Notes under the pieces: generated by a model
What the model was told of the DNA's origin: nothing
Database searches by the model: none
Seen by the model: only the letters and a program-made list of their open reading frames with translations
Made by a program: the position numbers and the translations under genes
Shown: positions 45,180 through 54,700 of the stretch, piece after piece
How the letters are laid out: the number at the start of each line of letters is the position of its first letter
Numbering within the stretch: the first letter of the stretch is position 1
NCBI RefSeq assembly: GCF_000967495.1
Contig: NZ_JXXU01000018.1
Span: 62,001-126,000 of the forward strand
Origin: Vibrio neptunius
GTDB taxonomy: Bacteria; Pseudomonadota; Gammaproteobacteria; Enterobacterales; Vibrionaceae
Direction of reading: 5' to 3'
Length of the DNA: 64,000 bases

Positions 45180-46081
45180 GAGAACTTCCTATTTTTGGTC
45201 AGTGAGTGAAGCGTAAAGCCACCAAATGCAATACTGGCTGTACAGTAAATCAGAATCGATTGACCACTTTCGGTATAAACCAATAGCTCAAACAGCGATA
45301 CATCGATCCATGCCACTACAGCCACCAGCATCAAGGGTAGTAAGGAAAGAAACTTTGCCGTCATTCTTGGCTCCGCAGTCATGCTTTTTACCTTCTTGAG
45401 CATGGCTTTATTGTCATGCATGGTACGACTCAGATTGTGGAGGATCTCCCTCAGCTGACCACCGTTACTTTGATTCAATACAAGAGCGACGGAAAAGTAA
45501 CGAAACGTACGGTAAGGAAGGCGAGTACAGGCTTCATCAAGGGTTTGACGCAGTGAAATCCCTAGCGCCAAGTTGTCTGTGATAAGCGCAAATTCCCGCC
45601 CCAATAACCCGGTTTGCGAATTCGATACTTGTTCGATAGCTTGAGGAACAGAAAGTCCGGCAGACACCGCACGACTGACAAGTCCCAACACCTTGACGAT
45701 ATTGGTATCAAACTCTTCAATTTGCTTTTTGCGACGTATAACAAAAAGCGAACAAAATAAGAGACCAAAGCACACCAAAGCTACAGCGGTTTGCCAATAC
45801 CATGCCAGTGCTTGCAACCAGAATATCGTGCCAAACGGTAAAGCGAATGCTGAAAAAGCAAGTAGGACCTTGTCCTGGCTTGGCAACAAAGCATCTGTAC
45901 GAGACCAGAACTCGCGGACTGTCCCACCAGACCGACGCGATTTAACAATCGAGCCTAAATGGCTAGCGCCCGTGTGCGGGACATATTTCGACAGACGTCG
46001 CTTCACATTGCGACGCTGGCCAACGTAATGAAGAGAAACCGCTATAGTCAGGCACCATATCGCGACCAGAGCAAGGATCAT
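45176..46081 (-). CDS. tadB: TadB inner-membrane platform protein
   Basis: A 301-residue T2SSF-family protein. A short N-terminal TM, two central TMs, a cytoplasmic helical T2SSF domain (VLGLVSRAVSAGLSVPQAIE; NQSNGGQLREILHNLSRTM) and two C-terminal TMs are seen. It works with TadC and the TadA ATPase to drive Flp assembly. Overlaps tadA by 4 nt. Confidence 0.9.
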   Translation of the reverse strand: MILALVAIWCLTIAVSLHYVGQRRNVKRRLSKYVPHTGASHLGSIVKSRRSGGTVREFWSRTDALLPSQDKVLLAFSAFALPFGTIFWLQALAWYWQTAVALVCFGLLFCSLFVIRRKKQIEEFDTNIVKVLGLVSRAVSAGLSVPQAIEQVSNSQTGLLGREFALITDNLALGISLRQTLDEACTRLPYRTFRYFSVALVLNQSNGGQLREILHNLSRTMHDNKAMLKKVKSMTAEPRMTAKFLSLLPLMLVAVVAWIDVSLFELLVYTESGQSILIYCTASIAFGGFTLHSLTKNRKFS

Positions 46082-47415
46082 AGGTCGAGCTCCATAGCCG
46101 ACCGTAATTGGCTATCAAGTTGATAGTATTGCGCCTTGGATGCAAAAGCAGGCAAACTTTTGGCGCTCATAAATTGCCCTAGTAGCTGGCCCTGATGATC
46201 TTCGCCCTGAACCTCAAAGCGGTAGAGATCATGGGTGACATACTGCTCACCTTCCAAGCCAATAACCTCTGTAATGGCAACAACCCGACGCTTGCCATCA
46301 CGCATTCTCTCAACCTGCACCACTACATCAATCGTATCAGCAACCTGTCGACGTAAGGCAAACAATGGCAAGGTAGATTGCGCCATCATCAACATGTTTT
46401 CAATTCGAACCAAGGCATCTAAAGACGAGTTAGCATGTAAGGTCGACAAAGAACCTTCATGGCCAGTGTTCATGGCCTGCATCATTTCAAAGGCTTCATC
46501 ACCACGTACTTCGCCGAGTATGATCCGATCTGGACGCATCCTTAACGCATTCTTAACCAGCTCTCGCTGACTGACAGCCGTCAGCCCTTCTGCGTTTGCG
46601 GGTCTGGTTTCAGCTCGAACGACATGCGGCTGTTGAAGTTGAAGCTCCGCAGCGTCCTCAATGGTGATGATTCGCTCATGAGGTGAAATACTGAATGACA
46701 TCGCATTGAGCAGCGTCGTTTTACCTGCGCCAGTACCGCCCGCAATCAAAACGTTCAACCGACAACGAACAATGATATCCAGTAGGCGCACCATGCTGTC
46801 TGACATGGCGCCATTTTGCGCCATCTGATTGAGAGACAGTTTTTCCTGATTGAATTTACGAATGGAAATACACGTGCCATCCAATGCAAGCGGAGGGATC
46901 ATGACATTGACCCTGCTGCCGTCTTCTAATCGCGCATCAACCAGTGGTGAACTTTCATCGATTCGACGGCCAACTTTGCTTACGATTCGACGAGCTAAAT
47001 TAAGCAGTTGCTCTTCACTGCGAAACTCGACCGGCGTCTTTTGTAACTTACCCAATTTCTCGATGTAAACCTCATTGGGTCCATTGACCATGATGTCGCT
47101 CACCATAGGGTCGTCGATCAATGGTTGTAGAGGCCCTAAACCCAGTAGCTCATCCACCAGCTGCTTAACCACTAGCGCGACTTCACGATTGCCCAGCGGC
47201 AGCTGATGAGTCGCTACCACGTCCGTTACCAGCAGTAAAATTCTCGCTTCCAATTCCTGAGGACTGAGCTTGATAACCACACTCGCTTCAATCGCGTTCA
47301 CCACCTGAGAGTGGATCAGGTGATAATGTTCACGAATAGGATCCGATGATGGCGCTCCGGCACTGCGTGCGTGAGTGACCGTTAATGGCTCTTTAGTTCT
47401 TGTCGACTTGAACAT
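46078..47415 (-). CDS. tadA: TadA/CpaF pilus assembly ATPase
   Basis: A 445-residue secretion ATPase. The N-terminal helical domain leads to the conserved block VSDIMVNGPNEVYIEKLGKL, then Walker A LIAGGTGAGKTTLLNA (about residue 222), Asp box TIEDAAELQL and Walker B RIILGEVRGDEAFEMMQAMN. It is the hexameric motor for Flp pilus extension, and in some relatives also retraction. Overlaps tadZ by 1 nt. Confidence 0.95.
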   Translation of the reverse strand: MFKSTRTKEPLTVTHARSAGAPSSDPIREHYHLIHSQVVNAIEASVVIKLSPQELEARILLLVTDVVATHQLPLGNREVALVVKQLVDELLGLGPLQPLIDDPMVSDIMVNGPNEVYIEKLGKLQKTPVEFRSEEQLLNLARRIVSKVGRRIDESSPLVDARLEDGSRVNVMIPPLALDGTCISIRKFNQEKLSLNQMAQNGAMSDSMVRLLDIIVRCRLNVLIAGGTGAGKTTLLNAMSFSISPHERIITIEDAAELQLQQPHVVRAETRPANAEGLTAVSQRELVKNALRMRPDRIILGEVRGDEAFEMMQAMNTGHEGSLSTLHANSSLDALVRIENMLMMAQSTLPLFALRRQVADTIDVVVQVERMRDGKRRVVAITEVIGLEGEQYVTHDLYRFEVQGEDHQGQLLGQFMSAKSLPAFASKAQYYQLDSQLRSAMELDL

Positions 47416-48581
47416 CAGGCCCCTCGCTTCCAGAATCTAAGTGAGCGTGATGGCTGGGTGCCTTCAACTTTATCTGCTAAGTCAGAAAACGCCTGGCTGA
47501 CCTTACGATTTCCTTTGATGGCCGACTGCCCCAAAGAGCCTTTCGCTAAGAAGTGATTCGGTGCAAAAGGGACTGCAACATCAATATCAACGCCGAGCGC
47601 TCGATGAACATCATTCAAGGCAATTAAGGACGCTTTGTTCGATTTAGTGTGGTTAACCACTAACAGGTTTTCCTTAGCGTGGCCTGTTGGATCGCCAGTA
47701 GAAAGCAAGCTAAAGATTTGCCCAGCGTTACGTATTGACGGCAAAGTGGGTTCTACCACAATCACTCGAACATCTGCACTTTTGAGTACGCTCATGCCCA
47801 CCTGATCTCTCAGTGAGAAAGAGGGAATGTCGAAGATGAGGTTATCGGCGTGATCCAGACAGTATTTACTGAAATGCTCTAACGCGTTTTTGTCTGGCCA
47901 AAACGGGTCCGTATCCAAAGACAAATAGCCAGTAAACAAGGTTAAATCTGGCTGAACCGTAATACCACTTCGCTCAAAGACCACAGGTTCAAGACGTTCT
48001 GGATATTGCAACATTTCAACCAGAGCCGTATTACCTTGGACATCGAAATGTAAGTCCAGATCACCTGAGGCAAAATCCAGGTCTGCTACCGCTGTCGACT
48101 GGCCCCGACTGTTCATCATGCGAGCCAGATTGGCAACGATGGTCGAAGTACCAACGCCACCTTTTGTCCCCACCACAGAGATGCGTTTGCCCCTTTGATT
48201 ACCATTGTGTTCTTGACCAAAATCGAGAGAAACCAATGCATCCGGTGCAATCGGATTCACCAAATATTCAAGGGCTCCCACCGATAGCAAACTGCGATAG
48301 TAGGCAATCTTTTCATCATCACCAATAGCGACTACCTTGCAACCTGTACGATGAACTAGGTTACTCACTAAACTCTGAGCTTCTTCGATTGGCAAACCAA
48401 TCACATCCAGCGCAATCACACTGTGATTATTGATCAATGCCTGCTTAATGATTTGCTCACGATCTAAAGAAATCTGGGTAAGCTGGGTGATCCCTTGTTC
48501 TGCGAATGCAAGGCTTAAATGATAGCTGTCCAGTGCCGGAGAGCTTGCCACCAATACCGAAAGGTTCTGATTTTTCATCAT
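47415..48581 (-). CDS. tadZ: TadZ/CpaE pilus-positioning protein
   Basis: A 388-residue protein. An N-terminal receiver-like domain (about 1-120) is followed by a MinD/ParA-like ATPase domain with a deviant Walker A, VVGTKGGVGTSTIVANLARM, in which the usual KGGxGKS/T lacks its second Lys. TadZ-type proteins place the pilus machine at the pole. The gene begins 1 nt overlapping the CpaD-like gene. Confidence 0.9.
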   Translation of the reverse strand: MMKNQNLSVLVASSPALDSYHLSLAFAEQGITQLTQISLDREQIIKQALINNHSVIALDVIGLPIEEAQSLVSNLVHRTGCKVVAIGDDEKIAYYRSLLSVGALEYLVNPIAPDALVSLDFGQEHNGNQRGKRISVVGTKGGVGTSTIVANLARMMNSRGQSTAVADLDFASGDLDLHFDVQGNTALVEMLQYPERLEPVVFERSGITVQPDLTLFTGYLSLDTDPFWPDKNALEHFSKYCLDHADNLIFDIPSFSLRDQVGMSVLKSADVRVIVVEPTLPSIRNAGQIFSLLSTGDPTGHAKENLLVVNHTKSNKASLIALNDVHRALGVDIDVAVPFAPNHFLAKGSLGQSAIKGNRKVSQAFSDLADKVEGTQPSRSLRFWKRGA

Positions 48582-49207
48582 TAATTACCCCCCGTATTAA
48601 TCGAAATCACAGAACTGTTCTCTTGACTACTTTCATTGCTGCTTGCTGGAGTGACATAGGCATCAATCGCTGCAACGGCTTTTGCACCATTGGTTGGACC
48701 GAGCTTTTCACCCACAACCAAATCTTTCGGATTAGCGACCATTTGCGCTAAAGCCGCAGCATTGCTGCACCCGTATGCCGGATGCGTCTTATATTGGTTG
48801 AAGATAACTGGCTGTGCTTTATCAGTGCCGCACCCAGGGACTTTGGCACGGAACGACTCCACAATGATCTGTACATCACCAGATTGCGTGCCGGTCGCGC
48901 GTTCCGTGATGATCTGGTGCTTAGCAAGTCCCTGTCCGAGCAACAGGTCTGAAATAGACTTAATCTGAGACCGCCCTTTAGGCGAATAGCTCACCAATTT
49001 CACTCTGAGACTATAAGGGTTTCCACGCTGAACGATGAAGGTTCGAATATCCTGTTGCTGCTGCGGAGTGAGCGACGGCTTTTCGACCGCAAGGGTAAGC
49101 TTATTGGTTACCGAAACCACATCAATGGCAGGTTGACGCGCTATTTGATCCGAAGCACAGCCACTCAGGACGAGCAAAACAGGCAAAAGTAAAGATTGTA
49201 ATTTCAT
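48581..49207 (-). CDS. CpaD/RcpB-type pilus assembly lipoprotein
   Basis: A 208-residue lipoprotein, lipobox LLVLSGC (Cys17), with the CpaD-family pattern of a long domain followed by FRAKVPGC...AYGCSNAAALAQMVANPKDL. The frame is open 42 codons earlier, but ATG 49207 has GAGG 6 nt upstream and begins a good lipoprotein signal. Its place between rcpA and tadZ equals that of rcpB in Aggregatibacter. It should help assemble or gate the secretin. Confidence 0.82.
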   Translation of the reverse strand: MKLQSLLLPVLLVLSGCASDQIARQPAIDVVSVTNKLTLAVEKPSLTPQQQQDIRTFIVQRGNPYSLRVKLVSYSPKGRSQIKSISDLLLGQGLAKHQIITERATGTQSGDVQIIVESFRAKVPGCGTDKAQPVIFNQYKTHPAYGCSNAAALAQMVANPKDLVVGEKLGPTNGAKAVAAIDAYVTPASSNESSQENSSVISINTGGN

Positions 49208-49214
49208 GCGCACC

Positions 49215-50624
49215 TCAATAATAAAATCCGTTGTCGCCCAGTAAACGCGGCTTGCGGTTGTCGGTGTAAGTTGCTTTGCCACTGGTTCCGACGAAATCCT
49301 CATCAGGCAGGGCCAGCAGCCTTTCAAGATCACTTTGTGGAATCAGCGCATCGGTAGGGATCGGCAGGTTGTCGCTGCGTGTTGGTTCGACCAGATAAGC
49401 GGTGGCAATAATGATCAGTTCAGTTTCACGACGCTGATATTCATTGGAACGAAACAGCCCACCTAGGATGGGAATATCTCCCATGCCCGGCAGTTTTTGC
49501 AGTTGCTCAATTTCGCTGCTTTGCAGTAAACCGCCAAGAGCAAAGCTCTGCCCGCTAGCCAGTTCAATTGTTGTTGATGCTCTGCGTGACGTAAATGAAG
49601 GCAGCACATTACCGTTAAGAACCGTTTGATTATCAACAGAAACACTGCTGACTTCAGGTTCAACTTTTAAGCTGATTCTATCTGGGCCAAGCACCACAGG
49701 CTTAAAGTTCAAGTTGACACCAAATGGTTTGTACTCAACCGTTGCAGTATCACCTTGAATCAAAGGAATCGGGACTTCGCCACCGACTAGGAAGTTGGCT
49801 TCTTCACCAGACATGGCGGTCAGGTTTGGCTCCGCCAGAATCGACATATCACCAGTAGAGGCTAGCGCATCAACCAGCGCACTTAAGTTGGGTTTACCCC
49901 AACTGCTTACATCCCAAGGTTTATTGTAAAGAAAGCTGCCAACGGTGTTTTCCACCGTGTTGCCATTGGTGACCAGCGAGCCCCACTTAATGCCGAGTTT
50001 ATTCGAAACATTGCGCGAGACTTCTGCAATACGAATCCGGATGTTGACTTGCGTTGGCATCGTCACCACCAACTGGTTAATCAACTCATCACCATTGCCG
50101 TTTTGTTGATTCTCAGAATTGCTCTTTGATGAGTTGCTGCTGTTTGCAGAGTCATTGTTATTGCTCTCTTGCGGAGCAACGACTGGTGACAAATACCCTT
50201 TCGCCACATTAACGATACTATGCGCCATTGACGGAGTCGGCACCGACCCTTTAAGCCACAGCTTGCCACCCAATGACTCAGAATTCACCGAAGCATCTGG
50301 GAACTGAGCTTTGATAAGTTCATCCAGTTCTTGCGTGTCGTGGACCACGCGGACTTTGTTGCTGTAGATCACTCGCTCCTGTTCATTGAGAACCGTGATC
50401 GTGGCAGTCCCCGCCTGCATACCAAACACCATGATTTTGGTATTAGTCATAGGTTGATAGTCGGCAATGTGTGTATTAGAAATGAAAATCGACTTTGCCT
50501 TTTCTGACAGACGGATCATTTTCGCTTCATTGATGTTCACTTCGAGGGCATTTGCCGATGCTGGAAGCGCAAAAAGCCAACCGGGAAGCAACAACAAGCT
50601 CCACCAGCGCAGTATTGTGTTCAT
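49215..50624 (-). CDS. rcpA: RcpA/CpaC outer-membrane secretin
   Basis: A 469-residue secretin. The signal peptide (about 26 residues) is followed by the N-terminal pilus-assembly domain with a BON-like fold (LGGKLWLKGSVPTPSMAHSI), an unusual Ser/Asn-rich linker (about residues 151-178) and the secretin barrel (ILAEPNLTAMSGEEANFLVG, about 260; GLFRSNEYQRRETELIIIAT, about 398). It forms the outer-membrane channel for Flp. 18 nt after rcpC. Confidence 0.92.
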   Translation of the reverse strand: MNTILRWWSLLLLPGWLFALPASANALEVNINEAKMIRLSEKAKSIFISNTHIADYQPMTNTKIMVFGMQAGTATITVLNEQERVIYSNKVRVVHDTQELDELIKAQFPDASVNSESLGGKLWLKGSVPTPSMAHSIVNVAKGYLSPVVAPQESNNNDSANSSNSSKSNSENQQNGNGDELINQLVVTMPTQVNIRIRIAEVSRNVSNKLGIKWGSLVTNGNTVENTVGSFLYNKPWDVSSWGKPNLSALVDALASTGDMSILAEPNLTAMSGEEANFLVGGEVPIPLIQGDTATVEYKPFGVNLNFKPVVLGPDRISLKVEPEVSSVSVDNQTVLNGNVLPSFTSRRASTTIELASGQSFALGGLLQSSEIEQLQKLPGMGDIPILGGLFRSNEYQRRETELIIIATAYLVEPTRSDNLPIPTDALIPQSDLERLLALPDEDFVGTSGKATYTDNRKPRLLGDNGFYY

Positions 50625-50642
50625 TATTTCGTCCTGAAGTTG

Positions 50643-51482
50643 TTAGTTTTTGTCGCTGTTTGGTCGTAACTGAATCAGGTCTACGTCCGGCGCAACGGAT
50701 TTACTTTGCGGATTGAGCTGAGTCGTTGTAATGGTGTGGCTTGGCGGGATTGAAACATCAGTTTCACCCGAACCACGTAATGAAAGGGTCAAGCGACCTA
50801 ACTGGTTGGCAAGCACAATTTGTGTGGCTTGCTCGGGTGTCACTTCCAGTGACACAGAGCTGTTATCCGGTATTTTCGCCCCGTAGTCATGTCGCTGTTC
50901 CTGAAAACCTTCCGATGATGAAAGATTATTGAAAGCAAGAATACGGACATTGGTTGCGATTGTGCTGACGTAGAGGCCTTCAACCACATTGTCGTACTTT
51001 TTCAACTCACTGACTTTAGAGCCCAACAATAGAATATCGACTTTGTCGCCCGGTTGAACAAAGCCAGAATTGGCAGTCACCTGATCAACCGGCACCGATA
51101 CCGCTCTGTACCCAGATCTGACTTTCAAAGCTAATGAAGCCCCACCCTGTGGTGGTATCAAATCAGCCGCCGCAATAACTTGCCCCTGTTTGATTGCAAT
51201 ATGTGCAATACCACTGGTCAAGTTAATCGAGGTGATTTCATCTTCCGTCACGTAATCGATGTATTCAAAAAGCTGCTCTTCGCTTAGAGATTGCCAACGA
51301 AACATATTGGGCGTGTAGATATCACCGATACTGATATCCTGACCAGAAACCAGCACTCGCTGAAACACTTGCTCAGGTTTCTCTTTCGCCTGATGCTCTG
51401 AGTTGTCTTGCCCAAGCAGCAATAATCCTATGCCTACACTGGACAATAAGATAGACAACAACATCAATCGCTTAGCCGTCAT
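50643..51482 (-). CDS. rcpC: RcpC/CpaB pilus assembly protein
   Basis: A 279-residue protein anchored by one N-terminal TM (about 4-24). A SAF-domain region follows with LKVRSGYRAVSVPVDQVTAN, FVQPGDKVDILLLGSK and VSLEVTPEQATQIVLANQLG, characteristic of CpaB. It lies in the periplasm and helps the secretin. It begins 24 nt after flp. Confidence 0.9.
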   Translation of the reverse strand: MTAKRLMLLSILLSSVGIGLLLLGQDNSEHQAKEKPEQVFQRVLVSGQDISIGDIYTPNMFRWQSLSEEQLFEYIDYVTEDEITSINLTSGIAHIAIKQGQVIAAADLIPPQGGASLALKVRSGYRAVSVPVDQVTANSGFVQPGDKVDILLLGSKVSELKKYDNVVEGLYVSTIATNVRILAFNNLSSSEGFQEQRHDYGAKIPDNSSVSLEVTPEQATQIVLANQLGRLTLSLRGSGETDVSIPPSHTITTTQLNPQSKSVAPDVDLIQLRPNSDKN

Positions 51483-51506
51483 GATTACTCCTTCAGCCTT
51501 ATCGGG

Positions 51507-51689
51507 TTAATTACCAGAATCCTGCGTTTGTTCCAGTGATTCGATCACTGTTTCATAGGCACCGACAATGGCTTTGGTCAACTTGCCATCACTACCCCCA
51601 ACAAATGAGAGCAGAACGACAGACATTGCAGCGGCCAGAATGGCATACTCAATAGCAGCAGCGCCGCCTTGTTTGTTTTTACTTAACAT
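51507..51689 (-). CDS. flp: Flp-type major pilin
   Basis: A 60-residue pilin. The short basic leader MLSKNKQGG is followed by the Flp signature AAAIEYAILAAAMSVVLLSF, with cleavage expected between Gly and Ala (Glu+5, Tyr+6). ATG 51689 has AGGAG 8 nt upstream; the frame extends 12 codons further but that start is poorer. It is the main subunit of the fibre assembled by the Tad machine. No prepilin peptidase gene (tadV) follows, unlike most tad loci. Confidence 0.93.
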   Translation of the reverse strand: MLSKNKQGGAAAIEYAILAAAMSVVLLSFVGGSDGKLTKAIVGAYETVIESLEQTQDSGN

Positions 51690-51714
51690 GAATAAACTCC
51701 TGAAAAAGCGAAGG

Positions 51715-51738
51715 TTCAGCCCCACTATAAGGGCTGAA
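51715..51738 (-). promoter_or_regulatory. intercistronic hairpin upstream of flp
   Basis: TTCAGCCC pairs with GGGCTGAA (8 bp) in the 57-nt gap between the giant lipoprotein gene and flp. On the minus strand no T run follows directly, so it looks more like an mRNA-stabilising or processing element than a full terminator. Confidence 0.45.
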
Positions 51739-51746
51739 AGTTATTA

Positions 51747-54700
51747 TTATTTTGAGATAAATCGGTATAGGTAAAGGCTTTGGTCTATGACGCTTGATCT
51801 GCTGACAGCGCCATGTTCACCCGTTCCAGTATCAATAAAGTCATACTGCTTATCCGTTATCCTGTTGGTCAGATATCTTCTGATTGTGCCAAATTTATTC
51901 ACCGCATTGTATTTGAACAACTGTGCATCGACTGGTAGTAAACCCAGTAACTCCTCTTGCGATGGAAGCCTCCAGTTGTTCAACCCGCACACACGAGACG
52001 AGCGTTGTGCAGCAAGTGCTTCATTTACCTCTCGATAGTTAACAGTGCGCGAACTAGCGTTGTCGTCTTGAAATATTTGCCAAACGGCTCCGGTAGATTC
52101 ATTTCTTGCACATGATGCTTGTTCTCTACTTTGAACCACATCACCATTGTGCGCGAGATAGGTCCAGTTAACCTGTTGAATCGTTTCACGAACTAAACGC
52201 GCTAACGTAACATCTTGGTCTGAGTAATGGCTGTGTGCGAAGCTCTCCGTCTTACCTATGCTCGCTTGACTGGAATAGTGATAAGCCATCTGCTTGTCAG
52301 CACTGTATTCAGCACCTGACCAGTAGTAAAATGCGGCCGTTTTCTGGTCTTGATTCGTAGGATGATGGGGAAAAGCAACCAGATCTAAAGTCGCCTCTTT
52401 ACCATCTAGCATGGTAGCTGTCGCTAATCCTTTTAACTGAGGTAAACTCGGTACTTGCCAGTCACTGAATCCGCAAAAAGAACGGTCGTTTCTCGCTTCT
52501 AAGTAACCACCAGCACCTAGCAAGGTTTTTATGTCAGCGCCTGCTGCATTGAAAGAGACGTGGTCGACACCACCCATTTGGCCATCTTGGAGTAGAGTCC
52601 ATGTTCTCTTCTTATCACCAGAACTCACATCCAATACACAACGCCAGCCCTGAGCGTATGTCGCACTTGCCGGCAAGAAACGACCAAGTGAGTCCAACTT
52701 GGCAAACCGGCCCAATACGGTCGCTTCACCTTGGCTAACAACATATCCAGCATCATGTGCCCGATTTAATCCGTCAACAATAATCACTTTCAAAGCCGAC
52801 ACATCTTGAAGTGAAGTTGCGAGAGCAATTTCCTCTGTCAGTGGTGTCATTAACAAACCCAGTGTTTTGAAGCGCTCAGGGAGCGTCGCTAAACTCGTGT
52901 CCAATAGTTGCTTCAAAACCTCAAGTGAATTGATTTCACTTTCCATTTGAGAGACTAAATCACTCAATGCCAATGACGAAGAATGAATATCACTGCCTAG
53001 ACTTGCTGCCAATAAACGATCTTTTTCAGAAACCAGCTTACTGTTCAGAGTATGCAGTGTCGCTATCTGTGTTGCAGCCTGCAGAAGCTGTTTTGTCGCG
53101 ACTAAAGCACTTATATTTTGGCGAACAGTAGAAAGTTTAGTCTCAAGGCTTTTTACGTTGACAAGAAAACTAATGCTCGCCGTATCCGTGTTGTACCTAA
53201 GCAGATTGGACTGTAGTTTAAAACCTTTCAACACAGATTCCATTTGTGCGAGCTGAGCACTGGATGGCATGACAGCCTTGTTCACCGTCTCCAACTGATC
53301 TGACACATCTGTGAGTAGTGTTTGAGACGTTTTGGTTTGATTCTTGAGTGCAGTGAGCCAGTTAGATAAGAAATTCTCAGACTCTGTCGTTAAAACATTT
53401 TGGTCAGAGATTAACTTATCGACGTTATCCAACTGAGCAATTGACGCGGCAAGTAACCTATCGCTAGAAATGGTTTCCCATTTGGCATAGACATCGTTGC
53501 TATACGCGTGAGGCTCTGTTTCAATGCCTTTCGTATAAGTGACTGGCACGCCGGATTTGTTAGCCCAGACAAACGAAGAAGCATCACTGATCATGTGGCC
53601 TCGCACTATTGAAGGCAAAGAATCACGATTTCTCTTCGACAGTAATGCTACCTCCTCAGCGGTCGGTAAAGTCCATTGACCAATACCGCAATGGTTTAGT
53701 TCAGATATCACGCTCATTACGTCAGCTGAACTCGAGGTAGAGGCCGAATTCGACCAAAAGATAGGGGTACCTTTGCCTTCGGTATCATATTCAGCGATAC
53801 AGTTAACATTGCTAACTACCCAACCATTGTAATCCGAATAATCCGGTACTTGCAGCATTGACACCATCGGAAGATACTGAATCGCAACAAATTTACCTTC
53901 CAAACTAGATGCCCAAAGAATCTTACTCGCCGGGTGTTCCAAGCCTGGGAATGCACTCTTTTTAACACGCATGCCGACCTTATCCTTGGCATAAGCCTGC
54001 GTACCAATAAACTGAGGAACGGATGTGACAGGTTTCCAGCTAGCACCTTGGTCAACGGTAAACTCATAGTACTCAGGCTGATCAAACGTAACGGTCTTAT
54101 TGGCAATAGTCGTAGAGAGAAAGTCCCAAGCGATTAAGTTAGGGTGTTTGGTGTTGGCTCGGTCATTCCCCATAACGATGTTTCCACCAGTCAGTGCTGG
54201 CAGTTTTGGCAGCTCTGTAAATGCGATGCCATTGCTGGCGTGCGCGCCTGCTAGCATACCATTTTCACCATTAGCACGAACACGCACCTGAACCTGACCG
54301 ATACTTTTGGCGACATCGCCAACCACTACTGGCTTTTCTAACACTGGTGTCCAATCCGTTCCCTGATTGATTGACCACTCATAGTCGGACAATGAGCTAA
54401 AGCCAGTGACAAAGGCCCAGTCTAAGGTATCAGCGGTGTCATCCACCACCACACTAGTTGGCGCTACTGGCGCTTCCGGTTGCTTAGTCAGAGCCTTGGG
54501 GTTCGACAAAGCTGGACTAGCAAGACGTCCTGTGACGGGATCGTACTTAACACGAACCTCGACACTACTTACACCATACGCTTTGTCTTCCAGTTGCAGC
54601 GGTTTGTTCTGAACTGTGCTCCAACCGGCACCATCGACACGATATTCATAATCATTAGCGGAATCAAAACCCGCGACCCAATCCCAATTGAAGGTATTTA

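Noticed and set aside
53060..53470. Phage tail-fibre or methyl-accepting-like coiled coil inside the giant lipoprotein.
   Set aside because: No tail-fibre or chemoreceptor motif is present; it is a helical region between DUF1566-like units.
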